64,000 nt of DNA, from assembly GCF_003234185.1 (NCBI RefSeq), contig NZ_QKSM01000001.1, positions 434,001 through 498,000 on the forward strand. The letters are read 5' to 3'. The notes beneath the pieces were generated by a model that was not told where the DNA came from, searched no databases, and was given only the letters and a program-made list of their open reading frames with translations. Of this stretch, positions 1 to 9,298 are shown piece after piece. The position numbers and the translations under genes are program-made. Each line of letters opens with the position of its first letter. Position 1 is the stretch's first letter. The DNA is from Curtobacterium sp. MCSS17_008. GTDB lineage: Bacteria > Actinomycetota > Actinomycetes > Actinomycetales > Microbacteriaceae.

Positions 1-508
1 GCCGGACGACGAGCGGGTACCCGAGGTCCTGCGCGTACTCCTTGGCTTCCTCGAGGGTGTGGGCGATGTGGCTGCGGGCCACGTCGGCGCCCGACTCGAG
101 GACGAGCTCCTTGAAGAGCTGGCGGTCCTCGCCGCGCTGGATGGCGTCGACCTTGGCACCGATGAGCTCGACGTCGTACTTGTCGAGGATGCCCTCGGCG
201 TCGAGCTTGATCGCCGCGTTGAGCGCCGTCTGGCCACCGAGGGTCGGGAGCACGGCGTCGGGGCGCTCGATCTTGATGATCTCCTCGAGCGAGGCGCTCG
301 TGATCGGCTCGATGTAGGTCGCGTCGGCGAAGTCGGGGTCGGTCATGATCGTCGCCGGGTTCGGGTTGACGAGGATGACGCGGACGCCCTCGGCGCGGAG
401 GACACGGCACGCCTGGGTGCCGGAGTAGTCGAACTCGGCGGCCTGCCCGATGACGATCGGGCCGGAGCCGATGACGAGGACGGAGTTGATGTCTGCGCGC
501 TTCGGCAT
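1..508 (-). CDS. carB: Carbamoyl-phosphate synthase large subunit (N-terminal part, cut by window edge)
   Basis: The large subunit makes carbamoyl phosphate from bicarbonate, ATP and ammonia delivered by CarA, feeding pyrimidine and arginine synthesis. Only the first 169 codons are present; the frame runs off the left edge. The N-terminus [17 protein letters not shown] and the following [13 protein letters not shown] are the conserved start of the first carboxyphosphate domain, and [11 protein letters not shown] follows at about residue 50. The ATG at 508 shares its A with the carA stop codon (TGATG), so the two subunits are probably translationally coupled. It is the last visible gene of the pyr/car operon. 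The identity is secure; the gene is incomplete only because the window ends. Confidence 0.97.
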   Translation of the reverse strand, partial: MPKRADINSVLVIGSGPIVIGQAAEFDYSGTQACRVLRAEGVRVILVNPNPATIMTDPDFADATYIEPITSASLEEIIKIERPDAVLPTLGGQTALNAAIKLDAEGILDKYDVELIGAKVDAIQRGEDRQLFKELVLESGADVARSHIAHTLEEAKEYAQDLGYPLVVR

Positions 509-1707
509 CAGTTGGCTTCCTTGGTGATGTCGGCGGCCGGGGTGGTCGCGGTGGCGGTCGCGGGGTCGAGCGGTTCGCCCGCGCGGCGCTCACGCACCAG
601 GTCCGCGAACCGGTCGAACAGGTACATGGAGTCGTGCGGGCCGGCGGCCGCCTCGGGGTGGTACTGCACGCTGAACGCGGGCACGTCGAGCGCGCGGAGC
701 CCCTCGACCACGTCGTCGTTCAGGGAGTAGTGCGAGACCTCGACCCGGCCGAAGCCGGCCGGCGACTCGACGACCTCGCCGAGCGGCGCGTCGACCGCGA
801 AGCCGTGGTTCTGGCTCGTGATCTCGACCTTGCCGGTCGTGGTGTCGAGCACGGGCTGGTTGATGCCGCGGTGGCCGAACGGCAGCTTGTACGTGCCGAA
901 GCCCAGCGCGCGACCGAGGAGCTGGTTGCCGAAGCAGATGCCGAAGAACGGACGACCGGTCTGCAGCGACGCCTGGAGCAGCTCGACCTGCGCGTCCGAG
1001 GCGGCGGGGTCGCCGGGGCCGTTCGAGTAGAAGAGGGCGTCGGGCGCGAGGGCTTCGAGCTCCGCGGCGCTGATGTCCTGCGGCACGACGTGCACCTCGA
1101 ACCCGCGCTCGGCGAGGTAGCGGGTGGTCGAGGCCTTCACCCCGAGGTCGAGCACCGCGAGCTTCCCGATCTGCTCGCCGACGGCGGGGACCACGTACGT
1201 CTCCGGCGTCGACACGATCGACGAGAAGCTCGCGCCGGCCATGGCGGCCTGGTCGCGCACGATCCGCAGCTGCTCGTCGGCGGACAGGTCCGCCTCCGCG
1301 CCGCTGAACACGCCGCCCTTCATGGCGCCGGCGTCGCGGATGCGGCGGGTCAGCGCACGGGTGTCGATGCCGGAGATGCCGACGATCCCGTCGCGCACCA
1401 GGTGGTCGTCGAGGGTCGCGTTCGCGCGGTGGTTCGACACGATGCGGCTGGGGTCGCGGACCACGTAGCCGGCGACCCAGATGCGACGGGACTCGGGGTC
1501 CTCGTCGTTGACGCCCGTGTTGCCGATGTGCGGCGCGGTCTGCACCACGATCTGCCCGGCGTAGGACGGGTCGGTCAGCGTCTCCTGGTAGCCGGTCATG
1601 CCGGTGGCGAAGACGACCTCTCCCAGGGATCGGCCCCGGGCGCCGTACGCCCGTCCGTCGTAGCGGGTGCCGTCCTCGAGGACCAGTACGGCCCGTTCGC
1701 GTGTCAT
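508..1707 (-). CDS. carA: Carbamoyl-phosphate synthase small (glutaminase) subunit
   Basis: A 399-residue glutamine amidotransferase subunit that hydrolyses glutamine and channels ammonia to CarB. The N-terminal half carries the CarA domain ([14 protein letters not shown] near residue 30). The C-terminal half is a class I amidotransferase with nucleophile Cys in FFGICFGNQ (about residue 258) and the His/Glu pair in QYHPEA. The ATG at 1707 was chosen because [13 protein letters not shown] is the usual CarA start and because it overlaps the upstream stop codon (TGATG). The frame stays open to 2166 upstream, but that part is antisense-like Arg/Pro-rich sequence inside the preceding gene. It lies in the pyrR-pyrB-pyrC-carA-carB operon and is expected to share its PyrR control. 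Confidence 0.97.
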   Translation of the reverse strand: MTRERAVLVLEDGTRYDGRAYGARGRSLGEVVFATGMTGYQETLTDPSYAGQIVVQTAPHIGNTGVNDEDPESRRIWVAGYVVRDPSRIVSNHRANATLDDHLVRDGIVGISGIDTRALTRRIRDAGAMKGGVFSGAEADLSADEQLRIVRDQAAMAGASFSSIVSTPETYVVPAVGEQIGKLAVLDLGVKASTTRYLAERGFEVHVVPQDISAAELEALAPDALFYSNGPGDPAASDAQVELLQASLQTGRPFFGICFGNQLLGRALGFGTYKLPFGHRGINQPVLDTTTGKVEITSQNHGFAVDAPLGEVVESPAGFGRVEVSHYSLNDDVVEGLRALDVPAFSVQYHPEAAAGPHDSMYLFDRFADLVRERRAGEPLDPATATATTPAADITKEAN

Positions 1708-2249
1708 CAGTTCGTCCCTTCGCCCGCGGTGTGCGGGTGTTCGTGCGTCGTCGTCAGTCCCTGCAGGGCGGCGAGTGCTGCTGCGCCGCCCTCCGGGAAC
1801 CGGAAGTAGGTGTCGAGGTCCGTCGCTGCTGCGGCGCCGGTCGCCGTCCATCGCAGACGGACCAGTCCCCCCGGTTCGACCACCCGGTCGATGGCCGCGG
1901 TGGCCCGGTCGGCGCCGCGGACGTCGGCCGCGGCGATCCAGCGGTCCTCGTCGCCGGCGTGGCGCAGGACCACCCCGGTGTCGTGGACGGTCACGCCGCC
2001 GCGCGCCCGGAAGCCGAGCCCGCCCGCCGTGATCCGTTCGAGGGGTTCGTCGGCGCGGGTCGTCGCGACGGTGAACCCGTCCCACGACCCGACCGTCGGA
2101 CCCGGGTCGGACGGGACCGGGACGGGAGGCACGGTGTCGGCCTGTCGCCGGGCCCGCGTCCGCCACGTGCGCGCCATCGCGACGAACAGGGCGGCCACCA
2201 GGACGAGGACGACTCCCCCGACCAGCCAGCGCAGCGCGTCGCCGCTCAC
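1707..2249 (-). CDS. Small membrane-anchored protein between pyrC and carA (PH-like domain)
   Basis: A 180-residue protein with one N-terminal membrane helix (about residues 8-25, [19 protein letters not shown]) followed by basic residues and a cytosolic domain of about 140 residues. That part is rich in beta-strand-like stretches ([29 protein letters not shown]) and resembles the PH-like membrane proteins often found at this locus in Microbacteriaceae; this assignment is from memory of the family and not proven. The GTG at 2249 lies 16 bases after the pyrC stop, and its own stop overlaps the carA start, so it is an integral member of the pyr operon. No catalytic motif is visible. Its role in pyrimidine synthesis is unknown. 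Confidence 0.8.
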   Translation of the reverse strand: MSGDALRWLVGGVVLVLVAALFVAMARTWRTRARRQADTVPPVPVPSDPGPTVGSWDGFTVATTRADEPLERITAGGLGFRARGGVTVHDTGVVLRHAGDEDRWIAAADVRGADRATAAIDRVVEPGGLVRLRWTATGAAAATDLDTYFRFPEGGAAALAALQGLTTTHEHPHTAGEGTN

Positions 2250-2265
2250 CGTGTCACCGCCCGGC

Positions 2266-3612
2266 TCACGCGGTCGCCGCCTTCGCCGCGGCCGCCACGG
2301 TACCGGTGTCGACGAGCGAGCCGTCGAGGAGCGTGGGGTACCCCTGGTGGAACGTCGCGACGACCCGCCCGGGCAGGCGCATCCCGAGGTACGGGGAGTT
2401 CTGCGACTGGCCGGCGAGGTCGTCGACCGAGAACTCCCGGACCGCGGTCGGGTCGTACAGCGTGACCTCGGCGGGGGCGCCCTCGGCGATGCGCTGGCCG
2501 TGGCCCGTGACCTGCCCGATGCGTGCCGGGGCCTCGGACAGCACCCGTGCGACGTCGGCCCAGTCGAGCCGGCCGTCCTCGACCACGGCGGCGTGCACGA
2601 CGCTCAGCGCCGACTCGAGCCCGACCATGCCGTTCGCCGCTGCGGGCCACTCGCAGCACTTCGCCTCGGCGGTGTGCGGGGCGTGGTCGGTCGCGACGAT
2701 GTCGATCGTGCCGTCGGCCAGGGCGGCGCGCAGGGCGTCGACGTCCTCGCGGGAGCGCAGCGGCGGGTTGACCTTGTAGCGGGCGTCGTACCCGGGGGCG
2801 CCATCGACGCCGGCGATCAGGTCCTCGGTGAGCACGAGGTGGTGCGGCGTGACCTCGGCGGTGACGTCGATCCCGCGGGACTTCGCCCAGCGGATGACCT
2901 CGACGCTGCCCGCGGTCGAGACGTGACAGACGTGCAGCCGGGCGCCGACGTGGTCGGCGAGCAGGACGTCACGGGCGATGATGGCCTCTTCCGCCACGGC
3001 CGGCCAGCCGGCGAGCCCGAGCTCCGACGACAGCCGGCCCTCGTTCATCTGCGCGCCGATGGTCAGCCGGGGCTCCTGCGCGTGCTGCGCGAGCACCCCG
3101 CCGAAGCCCTTGATGTACTCGAGGGCCCGGCGCATGAGGAGCGGGTCCGCCACGCACGATCCGTCGTCCGAGAACACCCGGACCCTGGCGCGCGAGGTCG
3201 CCATCGCGCCGATCTCGGAGAGGTGCGTGCCCTGCAGCCCCTGCGAGACGGCGCCGATCGGGCGGACCGTGACGTACCCGGCGTCGTCCCCGAGCGCCTG
3301 CACCTGCTCGACGACGCCCGCGGTGTCGGCGACCGGCGACGAGTTCGCCATCGCGTTGACCGCGGTGAAGCCGCCGGCGGCGGCGGCACGCGAACCGGTG
3401 AGGACGGTCTCCGACTCCTCGAAGCCGGGCTCGCGCAGGTGGGTGTGCAGGTCCACGAGACCGGGCAGGGCGATCAGACCGTCCGCGTCGACGACCGTGG
3501 CGCCGGCCGCGTCGAGACCGGACCCGACCGCGGTGATGCGTCGTCCCTCCAGGCGGATGTCGGCTCGCGAGCCGTCGACCAGCTGCGCGCCGCGGATGAG
3601 GTGGGCGGTCAT
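2266..3612 (-). CDS. pyrC: Dihydroorotase
   Basis: Cyclises N-carbamoyl-aspartate to dihydroorotate, the third step of pyrimidine synthesis. The 448-residue length fits class I amidohydrolase-type dihydroorotases. Metal and substrate residues are visible: [10 protein letters not shown] (about residue 57), QHAQEPR, HVCHVST and ATDHAPHT near the C-terminal third. The ATG at 3612 is supported by [14 protein letters not shown] and by the ATGA overlap with the pyrB stop. The frame remains open into pyrB, but that extension is shadow sequence. It is followed by the membrane protein at 1707-2249 and then carA. PyrB and PyrC act on consecutive intermediates and are encoded adjacently. Confidence 0.97.
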   Translation of the reverse strand: MTAHLIRGAQLVDGSRADIRLEGRRITAVGSGLDAAGATVVDADGLIALPGLVDLHTHLREPGFEESETVLTGSRAAAAGGFTAVNAMANSSPVADTAGVVEQVQALGDDAGYVTVRPIGAVSQGLQGTHLSEIGAMATSRARVRVFSDDGSCVADPLLMRRALEYIKGFGGVLAQHAQEPRLTIGAQMNEGRLSSELGLAGWPAVAEEAIIARDVLLADHVGARLHVCHVSTAGSVEVIRWAKSRGIDVTAEVTPHHLVLTEDLIAGVDGAPGYDARYKVNPPLRSREDVDALRAALADGTIDIVATDHAPHTAEAKCCEWPAAANGMVGLESALSVVHAAVVEDGRLDWADVARVLSEAPARIGQVTGHGQRIAEGAPAEVTLYDPTAVREFSVDDLAGQSQNSPYLGMRLPGRVVATFHQGYPTLLDGSLVDTGTVAAAAKAATA

Positions 3613-4571
3613 GCGACGGTCTCCTTCGGTTCGTGCTCGCCGGTGAGGGCGAGGTACAGGACGGCCATGCGGACCGACACGCCGTTGGCGACCTGCTCGA
3701 CGATGGTCGAGCGGGGGTCGTCGGCCGCGACACCGGCGATCTCGAGCCCACGGTTCATCGGGCCCGGGTGCATGATGAGCGTGCGCTCGGAGAGCGCGGC
3801 CGCCCGGGCGGCCGTCAGGCCGAAGTGCCGGGTGTACTCGCGGGGGTTCGGGAAGAACGCGTCGTTCATCCGCTCCTGCTGGATCCGCAGGAGCATGACG
3901 ACGTCCGGGTCCTCGGCGAGGGCGGCGTCGAGGTCGTGGTGCACGGCTGCGCCGAACGGACGGTCGACGGCCGGCAGGAGCGTCGGCGGCGCGGCGAAGG
4001 TCACCTCGGCGCCGAGGGTGCGCAGCAACCAGGCGTTGCTCCGGGCGACCCGGCTGTGCAGGACGTCGCCGACGATCGTCACCCGGACGCCGTCGAGGCC
4101 CTTCCCGCGGCTCGCCTCGCCGTGCAGGCGGCGGCGCATCGTGAAGGCGTCGAGCAGCGCCTGCGTCGGGTGCTCGTGCGTGCCGTCGCCCGCGTTGACG
4201 ACCGGGACGTCGATCCAGTCGGCCTCGGCCAGCACCCGCGGCGCGCCGGACGCGCCGTGCCGCATCACGATCCCGTCGATGCCCATCGCACCGAGGGTCT
4301 GGACGGTGTCCTTGAGGGACTCGCCCTTGGAGACGCTCGAGCCCTTCGCGGCGAAGTTGATGACGTCGGCGGAGAGGCGCTTGGCGGCGGCCTCGAAGGA
4401 GATCCGCGTGCGGGTCGAGTCCTCGAAGAAGAGGTTCACGACGGTCTTGCCGCGGAGGGCGGGGAGCTTCCGGACCTCGCGGGTGTTGACCTCGGCCATC
4501 TCCTCGGCGACGTCGAGGACGTGGACCGCGTCGGCGCGCGACAGGTCGGCGGTGGAGAGCAGGTGGCGCAT
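3609..4571 (-). CDS. pyrB: Aspartate carbamoyltransferase catalytic subunit
   Basis: Condenses carbamoyl phosphate with aspartate, the committed step of pyrimidine synthesis. The 320-residue protein shows the carbamoyl-phosphate loop [11 protein letters not shown] (about residue 50), KGESLKDT, and [16 protein letters not shown] in the middle. The C-terminal part contains the aspartate-binding MHPGPMNRG. It begins with [11 protein letters not shown], the usual N-terminus. The start touches the pyrR stop and the stop overlaps the pyrC start, so it is a tightly packed operon member. No regulatory PyrI gene is present nearby, as expected for actinobacteria. Confidence 0.97.
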   Translation of the reverse strand: MRHLLSTADLSRADAVHVLDVAEEMAEVNTREVRKLPALRGKTVVNLFFEDSTRTRISFEAAAKRLSADVINFAAKGSSVSKGESLKDTVQTLGAMGIDGIVMRHGASGAPRVLAEADWIDVPVVNAGDGTHEHPTQALLDAFTMRRRLHGEASRGKGLDGVRVTIVGDVLHSRVARSNAWLLRTLGAEVTFAAPPTLLPAVDRPFGAAVHHDLDAALAEDPDVVMLLRIQQERMNDAFFPNPREYTRHFGLTAARAAALSERTLIMHPGPMNRGLEIAGVAADDPRSTIVEQVANGVSVRMAVLYLALTGEHEPKETVA

Positions 4572-5134
4572 CAGGAGTCACCGCCCGGGTGCACGATGAG
4601 CAGCTCGTCGCTGCCGTCCGTCTCCGTCAGGTGCAGGGTGACCCGTTCGTCGGACGCCGTCGGCAGGTTCTTGCCCACGTGGTCGGCACGGATGGGGAGC
4701 TCCCGGTGGCCGCGGTCCACCAGGACGGCGAGCCGGACGGCGCGCGGCCGCCCGATGCCCTGGAGGGCGTCGAGGGCCGCGCGCACGGTGCGTCCGGAGT
4801 ACAGCACGTCGTCCACCAGCACGACGACCTTGCCGTCGATGCCGCCGGCGGGGATGGTCGTGCGGTGCGGGGCGCGGCCGATGCCGTGACCGAGATCATC
4901 CCGGTGCATCGTGACGTCGAGCGTGCCGACGCGGCCGGTGCCGGCACCGCTCGTCCACTCGGGTTCGATGTCGGCGAGGATGCGGTCGAGCCGCTCTGCC
5001 AGGACGGCACCCCGTGTCGGGATGCCCAGGAGCACGAGGTCCGAGGCGCCGCGGTTGGCCTCGAGGATCTCGTGCGCGATGCGTGTCAGAGCACGCGTGA
5101 TGTCGGGGTGTTGCAGGACCGTTCTGGTGCCCAC
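4571..5134 (-). CDS. pyrR: Bifunctional pyrimidine operon regulator / uracil phosphoribosyltransferase
   Basis: PyrR senses UMP/UTP, binds pyr mRNA, and can convert uracil and PRPP to UMP. The 187-residue protein has the phosphoribosyltransferase PRPP loop [13 protein letters not shown] (about residue 100) and the N-terminal [10 protein letters not shown] and [13 protein letters not shown] segments. The GTG at 5134 is preceded by a strong ribosome site (GGAAGGAGG) that lies inside a PyrR-recognition-like sequence (see 5142-5162). It is the first gene of the pyr operon. In low-GC Firmicutes PyrR works by attenuation; here the element covers the ribosome site, so control of translation initiation is inferred. 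Confidence 0.96.
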   Translation of the reverse strand: MGTRTVLQHPDITRALTRIAHEILEANRGASDLVLLGIPTRGAVLAERLDRILADIEPEWTSGAGTGRVGTLDVTMHRDDLGHGIGRAPHRTTIPAGGIDGKVVVLVDDVLYSGRTVRAALDALQGIGRPRAVRLAVLVDRGHRELPIRADHVGKNLPTASDERVTLHLTETDGSDELLIVHPGGDS

Positions 5135-5141
5135 GCCGACC

Positions 5142-5162
5142 TCCTTCCCCGCCTCACCGGAC
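5142..5162 (-). promoter_or_regulatory. PyrR-binding RNA element over the pyrR ribosome-binding site
   Basis: On the minus strand the pyrR leader reads CCTTTAAG, then GTCCGGTGAGGCGGGGAAGG. This closely follows the Bacillus PyrR-binding loop consensus GUCCAGAGAGGCUGAGAAGG. The 3' half is also the Shine-Dalgarno sequence of pyrR, so PyrR-UMP binding would hide the ribosome site. There is no room for a classical antiterminator/terminator between this element and the GTG at 5134. The match is seen directly; the mechanism is inferred. Confidence 0.8.
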
Positions 5163-5188
5163 GGACTTAAAGGACGCTGACGTGCTCA

Positions 5189-5194
5189 ACCCTA
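5189..5194 (-). promoter_or_regulatory. Candidate -10 box for the pyr operon
   Basis: TAGGGT on the minus strand overlaps the nusB stop codon and would start transcription about 45 bases before pyrR, just upstream of the PyrR element. No convincing -35 box is visible, and read-through from nusB is an alternative. Confidence 0.4.
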
Positions 5195-5677
5195 CTCGGA
5201 CTCCTGGCCCCCTGCGACCGTCCGACCAGACGGTGCGGCTGCCTGGTCGGCGGTCCGTCCGGACGGCGCACGGCCGCCCGCGACGGCACCGAGCACGCCG
5301 TTGACGAAGCCGGCGGAGTCGTCCGTGGACAACGACTGCGCGAGCTCGACCGCCTCGGCGATCGCGACCGCGTCCGGGACCTCCGGGTTGTACCGGAGCT
5401 CCCAGACACCCATCCGCAGGATGCACCGGTCGAGCACGGGCATGCGGGCGATGGACCAGCCCTGCGCGTGCTCGACGATCACCTCGTCGATCGCCGGACG
5501 GTCGTCGTCGATGCCCGTGACGATCTGCCGGGCGTAGTCCCAGCTCGACGCACGCTCGGGCTGGTCGAGGTGACGGACCGTCTCGGTGGCGAGGACGTCT
5601 GCGATCGGCAGTTCGCGCACCTCGGCCACGTACAGCATGTCGAGGGCGCGCTTCCGGGCCTTCGAACGAGCACTCAT
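5192..5677 (-). CDS. nusB: Transcription antitermination factor NusB
   Basis: NusB with S10 forms the boxA-binding complex that prevents premature termination in rRNA operons. The 161-residue all-helical protein starts MSARSKARKRALDMLYVAEV and ends with the typical AVELAQSLSTDDSAGFVNGVLGA helix-turn segment, followed by a non-conserved tail of about 25 residues rich in Pro/Gly/Arg. The ATG at 5677 lies 11 bases after the efp stop, so efp and nusB are probably cotranscribed, as in many bacteria. The downstream pyrR gene is separated by a 57-base leader. Confidence 0.95.
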   Translation of the reverse strand: MSARSKARKRALDMLYVAEVRELPIADVLATETVRHLDQPERASSWDYARQIVTGIDDDRPAIDEVIVEHAQGWSIARMPVLDRCILRMGVWELRYNPEVPDAVAIAEAVELAQSLSTDDSAGFVNGVLGAVAGGRAPSGRTADQAAAPSGRTVAGGQESE

Positions 5678-5688
5678 GGGGCGAGCGC

Positions 5689-6252
5689 CTAGTTGTTGAC
5701 GCGGCCGAGGAAGCTGCCGTCGCGCGTGTCGATCTTCACGGTGGTGCCGTTCTCGAGGTAGAGCGGGACCTGGATGCGGTGACCGGTCGCGATGATGGTC
5801 GCGTCCTTCGTGCCGCCGGACGAGCGGTCGCCCTGCAGGCCCGGCTCGGTCTCGACCTCGGTGACGATGGACGTCGGGAGCTCGATGTAGAGCGGGTTGC
5901 CCTCGTTCATCGCGATGGTCACCATGGCGGACTCGAGCAGGTAGTTCTTCGCGTCGCCGACGACGGTCTCCGAGACCGGGACCTGGTCGTAGGTGTCGGT
6001 GTCCATGAAGACGTAGGACTCGCCGTCCTGGTACAGGTACTGGTAGTCGCGACGGTCCACGGTCGCGGTGTCGATCTTCGCGCCGGCGTTGAACGTGCGG
6101 TCGACGACCTTGCCCGAGACGACGTTCTTCAGCTTGGTCCGGACGAACGCGCCGCCCTTGCCCGGCTTGACGTGCTGGAACTCGACGACCGACCAGAGCT
6201 GCCCGTCGATGATGAGAACGGCGCCGTTCTTGATGTCAGTGGTACTCGCCAT
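5689..6252 (-). CDS. efp: Elongation factor P
   Basis: EF-P enters ribosomes stalled on polyproline stretches and promotes peptide-bond formation. The 187-residue protein has the standard three-domain length. The domain I loop [17 protein letters not shown] carries the conserved Lys at about residue 32, the position modified in some bacteria. No EpmA/EpmB-type modification gene is near. The C-terminal domain reads [23 protein letters not shown]. The ATG at 6252 is preceded by GGAAGACCC. A terminator-like hairpin after the gene upstream and a -10 box at 6343-6348 suggest that efp-nusB forms its own transcript. Confidence 0.97.
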   Translation of the reverse strand: MASTTDIKNGAVLIIDGQLWSVVEFQHVKPGKGGAFVRTKLKNVVSGKVVDRTFNAGAKIDTATVDRRDYQYLYQDGESYVFMDTDTYDQVPVSETVVGDAKNYLLESAMVTIAMNEGNPLYIELPTSIVTEVETEPGLQGDRSSGGTKDATIIATGHRIQVPLYLENGTTVKIDTRDGSFLGRVNN

Positions 6253-6342
6253 GGGTCTTCCGTTCGATGTGGTTGTGAAGGTCTCCCGGACGTGCGTCCG
6301 GTCCTGGCGACGGCGGCCAGAGCCCGTGCCGACGCCCCGACG

Positions 6343-6348
6343 AGTGTA
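6343..6348 (-). promoter_or_regulatory. Candidate -10 box for efp-nusB
   Basis: TACACT in the context GCTACACTCGTC lies about 90 bases before efp and downstream of the ubiB hairpin. The same core CTACACTCGT recurs at 16204-16209 after the rpsD terminator, which supports its being a promoter. The -35 region is not recognisable. Confidence 0.5.
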
Positions 6349-6401
6349 GCGGACCCTCGCCGAGGGTCCCGGGCGTCGGCTCGCCGCCGCGACGGCGTCG
6401 G

Positions 6402-6422
6402 GCCGGAGGGTCGACCTCCGGC
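6402..6422 (-). terminator. Hairpin 4 bases after the UbiB-family gene
   Basis: GCCGGAGG and CCTCCGGC form an 8-bp perfect stem with a 5-base loop (gtcga). It begins almost directly after the stop codon at 6427. There is no U-tract, which is common for actinobacterial intrinsic terminators. Confidence 0.55.
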
Positions 6423-6426
6423 TCCG

Positions 6427-8115
6427 TCACCGCCGCCGGCGGGCCCGCCAGGCGTCGACCGCCGCCCAGACGAGCAGTACCACCGCCGTCCCGGCGAGGA
6501 CCGCGCCCGCCGCGCCGGTCGACAGGACCGCGCCGGGCCGCGGCGGCGACGCCAGGTAGACGATCGCCAGCACCCCGGCCCCCGCCCCGAGGAGCACGAG
6601 GAGCACGCGTCGGACCAGCCCCGAGACGACCTCGCGGTCGCGCCGGTCCGAGAAGAGCCGGATGTTCACCGCGAGCCTGCCGGTCTCGAGCGCCTCGCCG
6701 ATGCGGTCCACCCGGCGCGGCAACTTGCGGACCGTCGACACGACGCCGAACAGCTCACGGAGGGCCAGGTCCCGCACCGTCCGCGGCCGCAGCTGGTCAC
6801 GGATCTGCCGTCGGGCCAGGTCCCGCGACTCCTCGAGCAGGTCGAACGACGGGGCCAGACTGCGGAGCGTTCCCTCGAAGATCGCGAGCGCCCGCGCCGC
6901 GGCGACGAAGTCCGGCGGCGGCTTGAGCCGGTAGCGCCCGAAGACCGCGACGGCGTCGTCCACCGTCTCGACCCCGATCCGGGCGCCCGGCCCGAGCTCG
7001 TCCGCGACGAAGGCGGCGATGTCGCGCCGGAAGTCCGGCTCGTCCTCGGCGTCACGCACCGGCGCCATGCGCATCACGGCGTCGGCGATCCGCTCGGTGT
7101 CGTCCTGGACGTAGCCGGCGAGGAGGTCCTGGACGGTGGCCCGCAGCCCCGGGTCGAGTCGCCCGACCGACCCGAAGTCGATGAGGGCGGGACGCCCGTC
7201 CGGCAGGAGCACGACGTTCCCCGGGTGGAGGTCGGCGTGGTAGATGCCGTCGAAGACGACCTGGCGGAGGAAGGCGTCCAGCACGGCACGCATCGGGGTG
7301 TCGAGGTCCTGGCCGGTCCCGGCGGCGCGCAGTGCACTGAGCGTCTCGCCCTCGAGGTACTCCATCACCAGGACCCGCCGCCCGGACAGGTCGCGGTGGG
7401 GCTCGGGGAAGACGATCTCGTCGGGGCGGGCGCTGCGGGTCTGCGCCGCACGCAGCGCGGTCAGGTTCCGCATCTCCGACGTGAAGTCCACCTGGCGCAC
7501 GAGGTCGTCGGCGTACTGCTGCGCGACCTCGGCGACACCGATCTGCCGCGCCTCGGCGCTCGTCCGGACGAGGAACCGCACGACGCGCAGCGCGATGTCG
7601 ACGTCGCGGCGGACAGCGGCGTCGATGCCGGGGCGCTGCACCTTGACGGCGACCGTCGTGCCGTCGCGCAGGGTGGCACGGTGCACCTGCGCGATGGACG
7701 CAGCGGCGACCGGTTCCGGGTCGAAGGTCGCGAACACCTCGTCGACGGGTACGCCGAGCTCCTCTTCGAGCAGGGCCGCGACGGCGGAGGGATCGGCGGG
7801 CCGGACGCTGCGCTGCAGGTGCGCGAGCTCCTCGGTCCACTCGTCGGGGAGCAGGTCGTCGCGCGTGGAGAGCAGCTGCCCCATCTTCACGAAGCCGCCG
7901 CCGGCCTCCTCGAGCGCACGACGCAGGTGGTCCGCCTGCCGACGCCGCAGCTCGGCCGTCCCGGGGTCGCGCGAGAAGTCGAGCCGCCGGAAGGGCAGCA
8001 GTTCGTGGCGGCGGGCGATGGCGAGGAGCTCGGCGGAGCGGCGGGCGCGGGACCGCAGGCTGCCGACGGCGACCTCCTGCTGGCCGAGGTCGCTCAGGCG
8101 GGGCGGGGTGGGCAC
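6427..8115 (-). CDS. ABC1/UbiB-family atypical protein kinase, membrane-bound
   Basis: A 562-residue member of the ABC1/AarF/UbiB atypical kinase family. Family hallmarks are present in order: the KxGQ motif in GGGFVKMGQLLSTR, the Ala-rich loop PVAAASIAQVHRA, VAVKVQRPG, the catalytic YHADLHPGNV and the DFG of PALIDFGSVG. Two hydrophobic helices close the protein (LLVLLGAGAGVLAIVYLAS and AGTAVVLLVWAAVDA). UbiB proteins support ubiquinone synthesis in proteobacteria. Actinobacteria use menaquinone, so the substrate here is unknown and a quinone or lipid role is only inferred. The GTG at 8115 (VPTPPRLSDLGQ) is the first plausible start after aroB; no clear ribosome site is visible, so the start is uncertain. 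Confidence 0.88.
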   Translation of the reverse strand: MPTPPRLSDLGQQEVAVGSLRSRARRSAELLAIARRHELLPFRRLDFSRDPGTAELRRRQADHLRRALEEAGGGFVKMGQLLSTRDDLLPDEWTEELAHLQRSVRPADPSAVAALLEEELGVPVDEVFATFDPEPVAAASIAQVHRATLRDGTTVAVKVQRPGIDAAVRRDVDIALRVVRFLVRTSAEARQIGVAEVAQQYADDLVRQVDFTSEMRNLTALRAAQTRSARPDEIVFPEPHRDLSGRRVLVMEYLEGETLSALRAAGTGQDLDTPMRAVLDAFLRQVVFDGIYHADLHPGNVVLLPDGRPALIDFGSVGRLDPGLRATVQDLLAGYVQDDTERIADAVMRMAPVRDAEDEPDFRRDIAAFVADELGPGARIGVETVDDAVAVFGRYRLKPPPDFVAAARALAIFEGTLRSLAPSFDLLEESRDLARRQIRDQLRPRTVRDLALRELFGVVSTVRKLPRRVDRIGEALETGRLAVNIRLFSDRRDREVVSGLVRRVLLVLLGAGAGVLAIVYLASPPRPGAVLSTGAAGAVLAGTAVVLLVWAAVDAWRARRRR

Positions 8116-8200
8116 GGAGCCAGTCTGCTCTCGCGCCCTGCGCGGCCGCCGCGTTCCGGCACCGCCCGGAGGCGCGGCGGAGACCGCCGCGGTGGGACGG

Positions 8201-9298
8201 CTAGACGCCGACCTCCTGGTACGCGGTGAAGAGCAGGTGGTCCTCCGGCCCCTCGAGCGTGACCGGCTTTCCGACACCGTCGAGGATGATGAACCGGAGC
8301 ATGCCGGCACGCGCCTTCTTGTCCCGTCGCATCGTCGCGAGGAGCCCCTCCCACCGTCCGAGCCCGTAGGACGTCGGCAGCTCGAGGGACTCGAGGATCG
8401 AGCGGTGCCGGTCCACGGTGGCGTCGTCGAGGTGGCCGGTCAACCGAGCGAGCTCGGCGGCGAACACCATCCCGACCGACACGGCGGCCCCGTGCCGCCA
8501 CTGGTAGCGCTCGGCGTGCTCGATCGCGTGCCCGAGGGTGTGCCCGTAGTTGAGGACCTCCCGGCGACCCTGTTCGGTGAAGTCGTCCGCGACCACCTCG
8601 GCCTTGAGCGCGATCGCGAGTTCGACCACGCGGCGGAACTCCGGGGTCGTCGGGTCGGTCACGCGGTCGACGTCGGCCTCGATCACGTCGAGGATCTCCG
8701 GCACGGCGATGAAGCCCGCCTTCACGATCTCCGCGAAGCCGGTCAGCACGTCGTTCCGCGGCAGGGAGCGGACCAGGTCGAGGTCCGCGACGACTGCACG
8801 CGGGTGGTGGAAGGCGCCGACGAGGTTCTTGCCCTCGTTCGTGTTGATGCCGGTCTTCCCACCGACGCTGGCGTCCACCATGCCGAGCACGCTCGTCGGG
8901 ATGGCCACGAACGGCACCCCGCGCAGCCAGGTCGCGGCCACGAATCCGGCGAGGTCCGTCACGGCACCGCCGCCGAGCCCGATCACGGCGTCGGTGCGGG
9001 TGAAGTCGGCCTGGCCCATCACCTGCCAGCAGAACGCCGCGACCTCGACGCGCTTGGCGGCCTCGGCGTCCGGCACCTCGGCGATGAGCGCGTCGAGCCC
9101 GGCCTCGACCAGGACGGCACGGAGGTCGTTCGCCCGAGCGCCGAGCGTCGGGGCGTGCACGATGAGGACCTTCGCGACCCGGGGGCCGAGCAGCGCGGGG
9201 ACCGAGGCGAGCAGGCCGCTGCCGACCACGACGGGGTAGCCGTCCTGACCGCCGACGCGGATCTCGGTGGTGCCCTCGGGCAGGTTCGACGCGGTCAC
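8201..9298 (-). CDS. aroB: 3-dehydroquinate synthase
   Basis: Second enzyme of the shikimate pathway, converting DAHP to 3-dehydroquinate with catalytic NAD and a divalent metal. The 365-residue protein contains the NAD-binding GLGGGAVTDLAGFVAA, PTSVLGMVDASVGGKTGIN, the metal ligands in GFAEIVKAGF, and NYGHTLGHAIE. Its start overlaps the aroK stop by 4 bases, continuing the aroC-aroK-aroB run. An 85-base gap separates it from the UbiB-family gene. A type II dehydroquinase (aroQ), often next in actinobacteria, is not present here. Confidence 0.97.
   Translation of the reverse strand: MTASNLPEGTTEIRVGGQDGYPVVVGSGLLASVPALLGPRVAKVLIVHAPTLGARANDLRAVLVEAGLDALIAEVPDAEAAKRVEVAAFCWQVMGQADFTRTDAVIGLGGGAVTDLAGFVAATWLRGVPFVAIPTSVLGMVDASVGGKTGINTNEGKNLVGAFHHPRAVVADLDLVRSLPRNDVLTGFAEIVKAGFIAVPEILDVIEADVDRVTDPTTPEFRRVVELAIALKAEVVADDFTEQGRREVLNYGHTLGHAIEHAERYQWRHGAAVSVGMVFAAELARLTGHLDDATVDRHRSILESLELPTSYGLGRWEGLLATMRRDKKARAGMLRFIILDGVGKPVTLEGPEDHLLFTAYQEVGV

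Noticed and set aside
508-2166. Extended carA starting at 2166
   Set aside because: The extra 153 residues overlap the membrane protein gene and are Arg/Gly-rich; the ATG at 1707 fits the family start and the TGATG overlap.
6236-6430. Small minus-strand open frame between the UbiB-family gene and efp
   Set aside because: It overlaps the terminator hairpin and the candidate efp promoter and encodes Pro/Gly/Arg-rich sequence with no homology that I can recognise.
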